NCBI GenBank assembly: GCA_031292755.1
Contig: JARLGM010000007.1
Coordinates: 1-64,000 of the forward strand
Reading direction: 5' to 3'
DNA: 64,000 bases
Source: Candidatus Sulfopaludibacter sp.
Lineage (GTDB): Bacteria; Acidobacteriota; Terriglobia; Bryobacterales; Bryobacteraceae
Below are positions 55,647 to 64,000 of this stretch, one piece after another; position 1 is the stretch's first letter, and each line of letters begins with the position of its first letter. The position numbers and the translations under genes were made by a program. The notes under the pieces were generated by a model that saw nothing but the letters and a program-made list of their open reading frames with translations, was not told the DNA's origin and did not search any database.

Positions 55647-57245
55647 CTATTTGACTCTTCCTTCCACCACGGCCAGCAGAGCTTCGCGTTTGCTGGGAAA
55701 CAGTGTAGTGGTAGCGCGCAGCGAAACGACGTAAAAAAGGAAAGCCGCGGCGGCCAGGGGCGGCATATCCCACCAGTTCTCCGGCGAGACAGCGGCCGGC
55801 AGGACGCGTGCCAGAATCTGCGGCGTGAACAGCGCCCCCAGCATGCCCACGATCACTATGATGTTGCCCATGAGCGACATGTCGTTGCCCATGGCGGCGG
55901 TGTAACTGCCCTTGCGCGGATTGTAGAGAGTGACCCACAAACCGGCGCCGTTCAGCAACAGAAGGCCGGTGACGGCACTGCACGCCAGCATCGCCAGCTT
56001 ACGGGCGTCGAACGGACCGCCAAAGGGAATCCAGAGCAGCAGGGCGACAGGAATCAGTACACTGCCCACCAGCATGGAAGCGTAGCTGCCGGCGCGCATA
56101 CTGGCAGCGGGATCCGTGGGCAGCAGAAAGAACCGGCGGAAAGCGCCGCCGGCGTAGCCATACTGATTCACCGCAAACCGGGAGATCCCGAAGAACGAAA
56201 CGGTGAAGATGGCGCCCAACGCGCTGATGAACAAACGATTGGGATCCACCGGAGCGGAGACGGAACGCCTGGCGAAACCGTTGCGGAAGTTGAAGGCCAG
56301 GAACGCGATCAGCGGCAGGGAGAGCCCATACAGGGCGCGGAAGCGATTGTTGCGCGTGTAAAAGCGCAGCCAGAACGCCATCAGGGGGCCGTTCCGCGGG
56401 CCAAAGAACGCGCCCACCTGGTCGAACGCGCTATCCCATTTCAAGGCGCTGTTCTGTGCGGCCTGCGTCCGCGGAGGCCGCTGTTCCATGTACGCCAGGA
56501 TGGCGGCAAAAGCGAGGAGCCAGCAACCCACCAGGACCAGCCCGGATAACGCCGCCATGCCGGGTTGGGTCATGGCAGCCGCGGCGCCGAACGGCGGAGT
56601 CCACCTTAGCACCCCCAGCAACTCCGCCAGATTGGCCTTGTTCTTCGCCAGCGCGGGCGCGAGCAGGCCGGGCAGGAAGGCCAGGCACATCACCAGCACC
56701 ATCAGCAGGGCGGACCCGGACTTGCGGCTGGCCAGCCGCTCGATGGCCAGGCTGACCACACGGGCAAGCAAGTAGTTGGACAGGAACAGCAGCAGGATGG
56801 CAACCAGCACCAGCGCGATGTGGAAGTCTCCCAGCACGCACAGCCCGACGCCCAGCCCCAGTTCCAGGGCCAGAATCAGGAACCAGAAGGGATCGGCGAT
56901 GCCGATCAGGTGGCGCGTGATGCGGCGCTCCCGCAGGGTGAGCGGATAGCGGCGCAGCTCCCCATCGGTAAACACGGCGCTCATCCCAAAACCGAGCATG
57001 ACCGTGGCGAAGACCGCCTGCACATAAAGAGCACCCAATACGGCCTCTGCCACGATTTCCGCCTTGCCCGACCGGATGGCCAGGACGGCAGCCCCGAGCC
57101 CGCCCGCCGCCAGCAGGATGAGGATCAGGGTCAGGAACAGGTAACCCAGCACGAACAGCACAATCTTGCCGTTGCGCGAGCGGGTTTTGGCCCACATCAG
57201 TTTGTAGCGGAGGCGGACCAGGAGTCCCACGTTGTTCAGGTTCAT
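55647..57245 (-). CDS. Large ABC transporter membrane protein
   Basis: A 532-residue protein with about 12-14 hydrophobic segments (VLFVLGYLFLTLILILLAAG; HIALVLVAILLLFLSNYLLA; VLVMCLAFLPGLLAPALA; SVLIPVALLLWIPFGGPF). ATG 57245 is used since the upstream sequence belongs to the preceding gene; it overlaps that gene by 4 bp (ATGA). No close named family is recognised, but size and partner ATPase point to an ABC-2-type exporter half. The substrate is unknown. Confidence 0.85.
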   Translation of the reverse strand: MNLNNVGLLVRLRYKLMWAKTRSRNGKIVLFVLGYLFLTLILILLAAGGLGAAVLAIRSGKAEIVAEAVLGALYVQAVFATVMLGFGMSAVFTDGELRRYPLTLRERRITRHLIGIADPFWFLILALELGLGVGLCVLGDFHIALVLVAILLLFLSNYLLARVVSLAIERLASRKSGSALLMVLVMCLAFLPGLLAPALAKNKANLAELLGVLRWTPPFGAAAAMTQPGMAALSGLVLVGCWLLAFAAILAYMEQRPPRTQAAQNSALKWDSAFDQVGAFFGPRNGPLMAFWLRFYTRNNRFRALYGLSLPLIAFLAFNFRNGFARRSVSAPVDPNRLFISALGAIFTVSFFGISRFAVNQYGYAGGAFRRFFLLPTDPAASMRAGSYASMLVGSVLIPVALLLWIPFGGPFDARKLAMLACSAVTGLLLLNGAGLWVTLYNPRKGSYTAAMGNDMSLMGNIIVIVGMLGALFTPQILARVLPAAVSPENWWDMPPLAAAAFLFYVVSLRATTTLFPSKREALLAVVEGRVK

Positions 57246-57835
57246 AACGACTTCTCCTCCATAGTCCGGATGAGTGCTTCCAGCCGTTCCATGACTTCGC
57301 CGCATTCGCGCCGGAAGCGGAACGTGCGGATTTTCAGCCCGATTCCGTAGACGGCGAAGGGCATTGCGGTTGCCGCCAAATGCCGGGCGATGACGAGAGA
57401 AAGCGAACCGCGTGGCTGGGCCAGCAACAAAAGGTTGAAGCCTCCGCCTACCGTGATCGCCAGCAGCCAGAAGACCCGGCGCATGGGATTCAACTGGTGC
57501 CGCAGGCGGACGCGCGCCTGCCGGATGAACTCGACCGATGGGGCGGAGAAGTCCAGGCGCGAAATGCCGATCTGATTGCGCCAGTCGAGTACCAGGTAGG
57601 TAATCATCCCGATGTACATCAGCACCATCCCGGCAATTGCCACAGGCGCCTCATGGGTCCGGGTCAGGATGCGTACGAAGGTGGCGAGGAGCAGGGCGAC
57701 CTTGAATGAATTGATCCAGGTCTGCTGCCGGCCGAAGCGGCGCAATTCCCCGGTGAGGCCGCGCACATCGAACGCGGCAGGCGCCTGCGGGGGCTGGTTC
57801 TGCCACAACTGCTGCAACTCTTCAAACCGCACCAT
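57242..57835 (-). CDS. Membrane protein between the ECF sigma factor and the ABC transporter (possible anti-sigma factor)
   Basis: A 197-residue protein with a soluble N-terminal part (FEELQQLWQNQPPQAPAAFD) and about four membrane segments. It overlaps the sigma gene by 14 bp and the permease by 4 bp. A membrane protein directly after an ECF sigma gene is often its anti-sigma factor, but no ZAS-type HxxxCxxC motif is seen here, so that role is only a suggestion. Confidence 0.8.
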   Translation of the reverse strand: MVRFEELQQLWQNQPPQAPAAFDVRGLTGELRRFGRQQTWINSFKVALLLATFVRILTRTHEAPVAIAGMVLMYIGMITYLVLDWRNQIGISRLDFSAPSVEFIRQARVRLRHQLNPMRRVFWLLAITVGGGFNLLLLAQPRGSLSLVIARHLAATAMPFAVYGIGLKIRTFRFRRECGEVMERLEALIRTMEEKSL

Positions 57836-58328
57836 GGGCCACCTCCGTCATGAGTTGCTCCAGCGCCAGCTTGATGCGCGAGATTTTGACCCCCACGTAA
57901 TTGACGGTGAGCCCGGTGATCTCCGCGATTTCCTTGTAACTGAGGCCTTCCAGCAGCAGGGTCACGATCAGGCGGTCCTGATCCGCCAGGCCGGCGATGG
58001 CATGCCGCAGGGCAGCCAGCCGCTCCTCCTGTTCCATATTCTGGTGGGCGCCCATCCGGGCGTCGGGGAGATCCGGCAGTTGCTCGCCGCGCCGGATCTT
58101 CTTGCGATACACCAGGGCTGTGTTCACCGCAATGCGGTAGACCCAGGTGTGAATGGCGGATTCGGCGCGAAACGAAGGCAGGCTGTTCCAGACATTGGTC
58201 ATGATCTCCTGAAACAGATCTTCCACCTCTTCGGGCGAGCCCAGGAAGCCGTAGCACAAGCGCTGCAGGGCAGCCCTGCGGCCGACAAACAGTTCGAGGA
58301 ACAGCCGCTCTCGTTCCGGCGTAATCAT
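57822..58328 (-). CDS. ECF-type RNA polymerase sigma factor
   Basis: A 168-residue sigma-70 family protein with region 2 (ALQRLCYGFLGSPEEVEDLF; FQEIMTNVWNSLPSFRAESA; HTWVYRIAVNTALVYRKKIR) and region 4 (LADQDRLIVTLLLEGLSYKE; IAEITGLTVNYVGVKISRIK). It is the first gene of the unit that ends with the ArsC/Spx-like selenoprotein, so it probably controls that operon and others. Confidence 0.93.
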   Translation of the reverse strand: MITPERERLFLELFVGRRAALQRLCYGFLGSPEEVEDLFQEIMTNVWNSLPSFRAESAIHTWVYRIAVNTALVYRKKIRRGEQLPDLPDARMGAHQNMEQEERLAALRHAIAGLADQDRLIVTLLLEGLSYKEIAEITGLTVNYVGVKISRIKLALEQLMTEVAHGAV

Positions 58329-58365
58329 GCGGTCACAACTATTAGTTCCCGCCGCCGCGTATTTC

Positions 58366-59640
58366 TTACAACTTGCGCGGGCGGATCACTTCTTCGTTCA
58401 GATAGGGCCGCAGGGCTTCGGGCACCAGGACGGTGCCGTCCTTCTGCTGGTAGTTCTCGACGATGGCGACCCAGGTGCGGCCCACGGCGAGGCCGCTGCC
58501 ATTCAGGGTATGAGCAAACTCCGATTTTTTGCCGCTCTTGAAGCGGATTCCCGCCCGGCGCGCCTGGAACGCCTCGAAATTCGAGCAGGAGGAAATCTCT
58601 TTATAGCCGTTCTGCCCGGGCAACCAGACTTCAATGTCGTAGGTCTTGGCGGAGGAAAAACCCATGTCGCCGGTGGACAGCACCACCGTGCGAAACGGCA
58701 GGCACAGGCGGCGCAGAATGTCCTCGGCATCGGCGGTCAGTTTTTCCAGTTCGGCGTAGCTGTCCTCGGGGCGGGTGAACTTGACCAGTTCCACCTTCTG
58801 GAACTGGTGGACGCGGATGATGCCGCGGACATCCCGCCCGTAGGAGCCTGCTTCGCTGCGGAAGCAGGGAGTGTAGGCGCAGAGGCGGATGGGCAGAGCG
58901 TCGCCCTCCAGGGTCTCATCCCGGTAAATGTTGGTGACCGGAACTTCGGCCGTAGGGATGAGCCAGAAGTCCTGACCTTCGCATTTGAAAAGGTCCTCTT
59001 TGAACTTGGGTAGCTGACCGGTGCCGAAGAGGCTTTGGGAATTCACCAGGAAGGGCGGCAGCACTTCGGTATAGCCGTGCTCGCGGGTGTGCACGTCGAG
59101 CATGAAGTTGATCAGCGCGCGCTCCAGTTTGGCGCCCATGTCCCAATACAAAGCGAAGCGGGCTCCGGTGATTTTGGCGGCGCGCTCCAGGTCCAGGATG
59201 CCGAGTTCCAGCCCCAGGTCCCAGTGCGGTTTGGGGGCGAAATCGTAAGTGCGGGGTTCGCCCACGCGGCGCACTTCCACGTTGTCATCGGCGTCTTTGC
59301 CCACCGGGACGGATTCGTGGGGGGTATTGGGAATGCCGGTCAGCAGTTCCTGAAACTGGGTGTCCACGGACTTCACCTGCTCGTCCAGGGATGCGATCTC
59401 CGCCTTCATCACGCGGACCTGCTCCCGTTGCGCCGTGGCGTCCTTGCCCTCTCGCAACAGCGGTCCAATCTCGGCGCTCGCCTTGTTGACGGCGGCCTTC
59501 AGTTGCTCGGTCTGGGTGATGGCGGCGCGGCGGCGCTGGTCCAGGTCGCGAAACTGCTCCAGACTCGGCGGATTGCTGCGCGTTGCGAGCCGTTCGGCCA
59601 CCCGATCGAAATGGTTCCGGAAGTATGAGAGATCGTGCAT
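58366..59640 (-). CDS. serS: Seryl-tRNA synthetase
   Basis: A 424-residue class II synthetase with the N-terminal coiled-coil tRNA arm (about residues 25-105: [40 protein letters not shown]), motif 2 ([20 protein letters not shown]) and motif 3 ([20 protein letters not shown]). ATG 59640 ([13 protein letters not shown]) matches the family start; ATG 59649, three codons earlier, is possible, and the GGAGGA between them could not serve 59640 at its short spacing. It charges tRNA-Ser and also supplies Ser-tRNA for selenocysteine synthesis. Confidence 0.95.
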   Translation of the reverse strand: MHDLSYFRNHFDRVAERLATRSNPPSLEQFRDLDQRRRAAITQTEQLKAAVNKASAEIGPLLREGKDATAQREQVRVMKAEIASLDEQVKSVDTQFQELLTGIPNTPHESVPVGKDADDNVEVRRVGEPRTYDFAPKPHWDLGLELGILDLERAAKITGARFALYWDMGAKLERALINFMLDVHTREHGYTEVLPPFLVNSQSLFGTGQLPKFKEDLFKCEGQDFWLIPTAEVPVTNIYRDETLEGDALPIRLCAYTPCFRSEAGSYGRDVRGIIRVHQFQKVELVKFTRPEDSYAELEKLTADAEDILRRLCLPFRTVVLSTGDMGFSSAKTYDIEVWLPGQNGYKEISSCSNFEAFQARRAGIRFKSGKKSEFAHTLNGSGLAVGRTWVAIVENYQQKDGTVLVPEALRPYLNEEVIRPRKL

Positions 59641-59665
59641 TTCCTCCATGCTAGCGCACGGAGGA

Positions 59666-59806
59666 CTATTCCTCTTCTTCCTCGACTTTCACGGGTTCAA
59701 GATCCTCAGCCTCGAAAATCTGGCGGCAATCCAGACACTCTACGTAGTCCACGCCGTCTCTCCGGGCGATCATCTGCGTGCGGGTATGGTCACAAGCGGT
59801 CTGCAT
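59666..59806 (-). CDS. Small zinc-ribbon-like protein, 46 residues
   Basis: Too short for usual cut-offs: [20 protein letters not shown] then [20 protein letters not shown] and a run of Glu to TAG. The C-x-H and C-x2-C pairs are arranged like a treble-clef or zinc-ribbon knuckle, and the acidic tail is typical of small regulatory or chaperone-like proteins. It lies 25 bp upstream of serS on the same strand. No good ribosome site precedes ATG 59806, so a real gene is probable but not certain. Confidence 0.6.
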   Translation of the reverse strand: MQTACDHTRTQMIARRDGVDYVECLDCRQIFEAEDLEPVKVEEEEE

Positions 59807-59873
59807 AACAACGCTTAGATGAGATTTATTCTAACCGGAGGTTCGCCCATGTCAAGCCCCCCCTTTGAGCGGT

Positions 59874-59879
59874 TACAAT
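59874..59879 (+). promoter_or_regulatory. -10 box of hemB
   Basis: TACAAT ends 8 nt before the family-consistent ATG of hemB (59888), so the transcript would be leaderless. If the gene instead starts at ATG 59849, which has GGAGG 7 nt upstream, this box is coincidental. Confidence 0.35.
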
Positions 59880-59887
59880 CGTGGGTA

Positions 59888-60859
59888 ATGCCCTTCCCAA
59901 CCCAACGCCTGCGCCGCTTGCGCGCTACCGAATCCCTGCGAAGCCTGGTCCGCGAAACGCAGGTGCATCCGGGGCAGTTTATTTTGCCGCTTTTTGCGTG
60001 TCCGGGCGAGGGAATTCGCCGGGAAATCGGGTCGATGCCGGCGAACTACCAGATGTCGATCGACGAAATAGTGAAAGAATGCGTAGAGATCCGGGCGCTG
60101 GGGATCGGCGGCGTGATCCTGTTCGGTCTGCCGGAAAGCAAAGACGAAATGGCCACGGGAGCGTACGATGACGCGGGCATCGTACAACGCGCCATCCGGG
60201 CGATCCGCAAGGAGGTGCCCGGTCTGCTGATTATGACCGACGTCTGCAATTGCGAGTACACCAGCCACGGGCACTGCGGATTCGTCAAAGACGGCGACGT
60301 GGACAACGACACCACCCTGCAATGGCTGGCCAAGACGGCGCTTTCGCACGCGCGGGCCGGCGCGGATATTGTGGCGCCCTCGGACATGATGGACGGGCGC
60401 GTATGGGCCATCCGGCAGGCTCTGGACGCCAATGGCTACGAGAAGATTCCCATCCTGGCGTATGCCGCCAAGTTCGCTTCGGTGTTCTACGGGCCGTTTC
60501 GCGAGGCAGCGGAATCCACGCCGCAATTCGGCGACCGGCGGAGCTATCAGATGGACCCGGCCAACGGCCGCGAGGCCATGCGCGAGATCGAACTGGACCT
60601 TCAGGAAGGCGCCGACATGGTCATGGTCAAGCCGGCCATGCCGTACCTGGACCTGATCTACCAGGCGCGCCAGCGGTTCGACGTGCCCATCGCGGCGTAC
60701 CAGGTGAGTGGGGAATATTCCATGATTATGGCGGCGGTGCGCAATGGCTGGCTAGATTACGACCGGGCCATGATGGAAAGCCTGACCTGTATTACCCGGG
60801 CGGGAGCGGGAATTATTCTGACGTACTTTGCCAAGCCGGCAGCGCGCCTGCTGGCGTAG
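59888..60859 (+). CDS. hemB: Delta-aminolevulinic acid dehydratase (porphobilinogen synthase)
   Basis: A 323-residue enzyme of normal length. Active-site lysines are in [16 protein letters not shown] and [13 protein letters not shown]; the Cys-type zinc site is [15 protein letters not shown], so it should be zinc-dependent. It joins two ALA molecules into porphobilinogen in haem and corrin synthesis. ATG 59888 gives the canonical [11 protein letters not shown] start; ATG 59849 adds 13 residues and has a better ribosome site. Followed by the rhodanese/beta-lactamase gene 9 bp later. Confidence 0.95.
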   Translation: MPFPTQRLRRLRATESLRSLVRETQVHPGQFILPLFACPGEGIRREIGSMPANYQMSIDEIVKECVEIRALGIGGVILFGLPESKDEMATGAYDDAGIVQRAIRAIRKEVPGLLIMTDVCNCEYTSHGHCGFVKDGDVDNDTTLQWLAKTALSHARAGADIVAPSDMMDGRVWAIRQALDANGYEKIPILAYAAKFASVFYGPFREAAESTPQFGDRRSYQMDPANGREAMREIELDLQEGADMVMVKPAMPYLDLIYQARQRFDVPIAAYQVSGEYSMIMAAVRNGWLDYDRAMMESLTCITRAGAGIILTYFAKPAARLLA

Positions 60860-60868
60860 GGAGTTCCT

Positions 60869-62770
60869 GTGCATAGACGATTGCCCTTCCTGGTCTTAAT
60901 CGCCGCGGCAGTCGCGGGCGCGGTCAATTCCTCTATGCTCGTCTCCACCGATTGGCTGGCGCAGCACCTGAAGGATGATTCGCTGGTGATTCTGCACGTA
61001 GGAGCCCAAAAGGACTACGACGCCGGCCATATTCCCGGCGCGCATCTGGTGACTCTGGCGGATATCTCGGTAACCGGCGCGACGGGCTTGCGGTTGGAAC
61101 TGCCTCCTGTCGCCGGCCTGGAAAGGACCTTTGGCCGTTTGGGCGTGGGCGATGGCGCGCGCGTGGTGGTATACGCCGGGACCGATTCGGTGCAGTCGGC
61201 GACGCGCGTCTGGTTCACGCTGGATTCCCTGGGGGCCGGGGAGCGGACCGCGCTGCTGGATGGCGGGCTGGCCGCATGGCGAAACTCCGGCGGCGCGCTC
61301 AGCACGGAGGCCGCGAAATCGGAAGCTCGTACGCTTACGGCGCACCTGGCGCAACGCGTGGCCACCGCCGAGTGGGTGCGTGCGCACCTGGAAGATCGCG
61401 AGGTTCAACTGCTGGATGCTCGGCTGCCCGAATTCTATAACGGCATGAATGCCGGCGGTATGCCCCGTGCCGGCCATATTCCCGGCGCTCGCAGCGTGCC
61501 CTACAACAGTGCGTTCGGCGCGGACGGCAAGTTAAAAACGGCGGACGAACTGCGGAAGCTCGTGCGGGAATCGCCCCTGACCGTCTCCTATTGCCACATC
61601 GGCCAGCAGGCCACGGTGCTGTATTTCGTGGCGCGGTACCTGGGACAGGATGCGCGGCTGTACGACGGCTCGTTTCAGGAGTGGAGCCGGAGTCCGGAAC
61701 TGCCGGTGGAATCCGCCGTGGCCCGGAAGATCGACGCGATTTTTTCTCCGCTGGCAGACAAAAACTCGCCGGGCGCGGCGGTGCTGGTGCGCAGTCGTGG
61801 CGGAGCCATCTTCCAGCGTGGGTACGGCATTCGCGACACCAGAACGCGCGCGCCCATCGATGAGCATACCGGCTTCCGGCTGGCGTCTGTCACCAAGCAG
61901 TTCACGGCGATGGCGGTGATGCTGCTGATCCACGACGGAAAGCTGCAACTGGACCAGAAGCTGACCGGCATTTTTCCGGACTTCCCGGCGTACGGTGGCG
62001 CGATCGCCATCCGGCACCTGCTGACGCATACGTCGGGACTGCCGGATTATGAGGATCTGATGGGTCCCGGCTGGAGTCCGGTGCACCAGATTCAGGATGG
62101 CGACGTGCTGGAGTTGCTGAAGCATCAGTCGGCCGGCAAATTCGCGCCGGGAACAAGCTGGGAATACAGCAATTCCGGCTACGTGATGCTGGGGCTGGTT
62201 GTGGCGAAGGTCTCGGGTGAGCCCTTCGGTGAGTTCCTGCGCCGGCGAATCTTCGCGCCGCTCCATATGGACGGGACCCTGGTCTACCTAAAGGGCGGGG
62301 ACAGCGTGCCCAATCGCGCCTATGGGCACTCGAAGAGCGCCGGCGGCTTCGAGGAGACGGACCAGAGTTCCACCTCGGCCACGCAGGGCGATGGCGGCGT
62401 GTATTCCAATCTGGCGGACCTGGCGAAGTGGGACGAAGCGCTGGAGAAGCACACCCTGCTGAGCGACGCGGAGATGAGCGCCGCGGTGACGCCGGTCACG
62501 CTGGCAAACGGGCAGCCGGCGAAATGGCCGGCAACGCCCGGCGGGGACAATCTGGCGCCGGGCAAGCCCGTCTCCTACGGCTTCGGGTGGTTTCTGGATC
62601 CCTACCATTCGCACCCGCGCATGTGGCACTTCGGCAGCACCATGGGATTCGGTACGGCCATCGAGCGTTTCCCGGCGGACCAGGTGAGCGTCATTGTGCT
62701 GTGCAACCGGACCGACCTGGACGCCGGCAAACTGGCGCTCCAGGTGGCGGACGTCATGTTCGGACAGTGA
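60869..62770 (+). CDS. Exported tandem rhodanese fused to a serine beta-lactamase-like domain
   Basis: A 633-residue protein, GTG start with AGGGAG upstream, and a signal peptide (HRRLPFLVLIAAAVAGAV). Residues about 22-150 form a first rhodanese domain without an active Cys (VVVYAGTDSVQS); residues about 160-285 a second with the catalytic Cys (TVSYCHIGQQATVLYF). Residues about 290-633 are a class C beta-lactamase/DD-peptidase-like domain with SxxK (ASVTKQF), Y-S-N (SWEYSNSGYVMLG) and H-F-G (MWHFGSTMGF) motifs. Each half alone is well known; I do not know the joined form. It could link thiol transfer with an esterase or peptidase activity in the periplasm. Confidence 0.9.
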   Translation: MHRRLPFLVLIAAAVAGAVNSSMLVSTDWLAQHLKDDSLVILHVGAQKDYDAGHIPGAHLVTLADISVTGATGLRLELPPVAGLERTFGRLGVGDGARVVVYAGTDSVQSATRVWFTLDSLGAGERTALLDGGLAAWRNSGGALSTEAAKSEARTLTAHLAQRVATAEWVRAHLEDREVQLLDARLPEFYNGMNAGGMPRAGHIPGARSVPYNSAFGADGKLKTADELRKLVRESPLTVSYCHIGQQATVLYFVARYLGQDARLYDGSFQEWSRSPELPVESAVARKIDAIFSPLADKNSPGAAVLVRSRGGAIFQRGYGIRDTRTRAPIDEHTGFRLASVTKQFTAMAVMLLIHDGKLQLDQKLTGIFPDFPAYGGAIAIRHLLTHTSGLPDYEDLMGPGWSPVHQIQDGDVLELLKHQSAGKFAPGTSWEYSNSGYVMLGLVVAKVSGEPFGEFLRRRIFAPLHMDGTLVYLKGGDSVPNRAYGHSKSAGGFEETDQSSTSATQGDGGVYSNLADLAKWDEALEKHTLLSDAEMSAAVTPVTLANGQPAKWPATPGGDNLAPGKPVSYGFGWFLDPYHSHPRMWHFGSTMGFGTAIERFPADQVSVIVLCNRTDLDAGKLALQVADVMFGQ

Positions 62771-62845
62771 GACAGACACGCAAGCATACTTCGACGCGGA
62801 AACGGATCTGACGAAGTTCGCTCGGGTGCCTAAAAACGGCTGGTG

Positions 62846-64000
62846 TCACGGCAGGATCACCTCATTGGAGAGCGGGCAGATCGAGATTCGATCCCGCAGC
62901 ACGGCGAAAGCGCGCAGCCTTGTCCCTTTTGTCGCGATGGCCGGTCCTTCCCAACCGGTATTGATGTCCGTGATGCCCGGCACAACAGCGGCGACATCTT
63001 CGCGCGGAATCGCCATTTCGCCGAAGCCGGCAACTGTGCCGTCCGGCGATGCGAAGACGATCTGCCGGGGAGGCCTGCGGCCTTCTTTGTCCCAGGCCCA
63101 CCCTGCCAGTGAAACCACGCCCGGTTCGAGCACGCCCGGTTGAAGACCGTCGATCCAGCCCATGCAATGGTCCGCTGTATATACCCGGTATGCCGACCAG
63201 ATCGAAATGGGCGGAGGCGCCGGCACTGCGGGCAGCCGCCCTTCGAGTTCACCGCGGCCGGGGCCCAGGCGATGACTGTGCAGGTACCCGTACCAGACAG
63301 GCATCGACGCCACCGCCGGATTCAACGCGCCGGCGGCTGCCGGGTCTGAAGGGTCGCGCATCACCGCGAGATACGCGCGGTTCAGGCGGACCTGACGGAC
63401 CGCCGCCACCCTTTCGTAAGCATGGAACCGCCCCGCGCTCGCGACCATCAGGACCAGCAGGCCGCATTGCACTGCTGCCAGGGCGAGAGGGCGCGGAGTC
63501 TTGCGTGCGGCCCAACTCAGGACCAGCGTTGCGAAGGCAGCCCAGAACAACAGAGCCACGCACTGATAGCGGCTGGCAGCCGCTTGAGCCACGCCGAACC
63601 TGAGCCGGCCCAGGCTGGTGACGCCGGCGGTGGAGATTGTGAAAAGCATGATGGCGGCCAGGAAGGGGGTCAAGGGATCGGGCTTCGGCCGGCGGAAACA
63701 CAAGTGTCTCAGGGCCGTCACGATCGAAATCAGGATTGCAGCGACCGCGAGCAGTTCTGAAAGTATGAATCCAGCCGACCCCGGCGGCAGCAGGGTATTC
63801 CAGGTCGCGCCAAAATAATGGACGACATATTCCGCCATGGAGAGAGGATGTCGAATGGCTTCCAGACCTTCCCCGGATACGCCACCCACCGAGTGAAATC
63901 GCCAGAAATACACGGCCACGGCAGCCGACGCTACACCGCCAATCAGGACGCGAGTCTTTCGGGGGAACCGAAGAGAGAAGCTGAGTAGAAGAAGGATGGG
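62846..64000 (-). CDS. Polytopic membrane protein with a C-terminal soluble domain (5' end outside the window)
   Basis: The minus-strand frame is open to the last base, so the start lies beyond the window; 384 codons are visible. At least five hydrophobic segments occur in the N-terminal half (RVLIGGVASAAVAVYFW; FILSELLAVAAILISIVTAL; FLAAIMLFTISTAGVTSLG; CVALLFWAAFATLVLSWAA; LALAAVQCGLLVLMVASAG), followed by about 170 soluble residues rich in Pro/Gly/Trp (VSLAGWAWDKEGRRPPRQIV). It resembles multi-spanning glycan-processing proteins, but no family is certain. Confidence 0.75.
   Translation of the reverse strand, partial: PILLLLSFSLRFPRKTRVLIGGVASAAVAVYFWRFHSVGGVSGEGLEAIRHPLSMAEYVVHYFGATWNTLLPPGSAGFILSELLAVAAILISIVTALRHLCFRRPKPDPLTPFLAAIMLFTISTAGVTSLGRLRFGVAQAAASRYQCVALLFWAAFATLVLSWAARKTPRPLALAAVQCGLLVLMVASAGRFHAYERVAAVRQVRLNRAYLAVMRDPSDPAAAGALNPAVASMPVWYGYLHSHRLGPGRGELEGRLPAVPAPPPISIWSAYRVYTADHCMGWIDGLQPGVLEPGVVSLAGWAWDKEGRRPPRQIVFASPDGTVAGFGEMAIPREDVAAVVPGITDINTGWEGPAIATKGTRLRAFAVLRDRISICPLSNEVILP

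Noticed and set aside
57242-57835. Classical ZAS-type anti-sigma factor
   Set aside because: No HxxxCxxC motif or typical single-pass layout; only position supports such a role, so it is called a membrane protein.

Overview
The window looks like chromosomal DNA from a GC-rich acidobacterium, most likely of the Bryobacterales/Solibacter type. This rests on several family signatures: three very large Oar-like TonB-dependent receptors with an N-terminal carboxypeptidase-regulatory fold, a stand-alone TIGR03437 ('Solibacter' C-terminal domain) protein, a CRTAC1-type FG-GAP/ASPIC protein next to a multihaem cytochrome with TPR repeats, a VPS10/BNR-repeat protein, DUF2911, and many Tat- or Sec-exported proteins of unknown role. 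This is inference from gene content; no rRNA is present. I saw no tRNA, insertion sequence, prophage or CRISPR array, and no gene-free stretch exceeds 300 bp.

Layout. 1-2560: end of an amidase, an M24 metallopeptidase and a second M24 gene cut off after its N-terminal domain. 2800-8536: Oar-like receptor and a Tat-exported protein. 8526-10538 (minus): CPA1 Na+/H+ antiporter and, upstream, a MerT-like/thioredoxin-like gene with an in-frame TGA. 10686-17124 (plus): unknown membrane-anchored protein, quinone oxidoreductase, NtrB-like histidine kinase, lipoprotein, Xaa-Pro peptidase and PLP decarboxylase. 17111-20900: small exported and metallopeptidase genes, a MiaE-like hydroxylase, an esterase and a Crp/Fnr regulator. 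21022-27657: TetR regulator, RND adaptor, and an RND pump fused to a TolC-like outer-membrane protein. 27660-30056 (minus): an exported protein and a frameshifted GH28 polygalacturonase. 30237-33202: housekeeping cluster rsfS-rlmH-accD-folC. 33240-38450: VPS10/BNR protein, Tat-exported barrel-like protein, Gly/Tyr/His-rich protein. 38694-47008: two tandem paralogous Oar-like receptors. 47058-47752: VapBC-type toxin-antitoxin pair. 47842-49636: TPR protein and an FKBP-DinB fusion. 49639-54517 (minus): TIGR03437 protein, octahaem cytochrome-TPR, CRTAC1 protein. 54556-58328 (minus): ECF sigma factor, membrane protein, ABC permease, ABC ATPase and an ArsC/Spx-like gene with an in-frame TGA. 58366-64000: serS, a 46-residue zinc-ribbon-like protein, hemB, a rhodanese/beta-lactamase fusion and a partial membrane protein.

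The most notable result is two probable selenoproteins that a standard gene finder would split or truncate. Each has TGA in place of the first Cys of a redox CxxC motif (P-T-U-x-T-C in both), the frame stays open on both sides, and a hairpin that fits the bacterial SECIS layout lies just downstream of the TGA. One is a MerT-like membrane domain joined to a thioredoxin-like domain, the other an ArsC/Spx-family protein at the end of an ECF sigma/ABC transporter operon. Other notable points are the RND-TolC fusion, a recurrent promoter layout in which the -10 box ends 6-8 nt before the start codon (leaderless transcripts), a C9 homopolymer frameshift in the GH28 gene, and an rsfS gene that appears to start with CTG.
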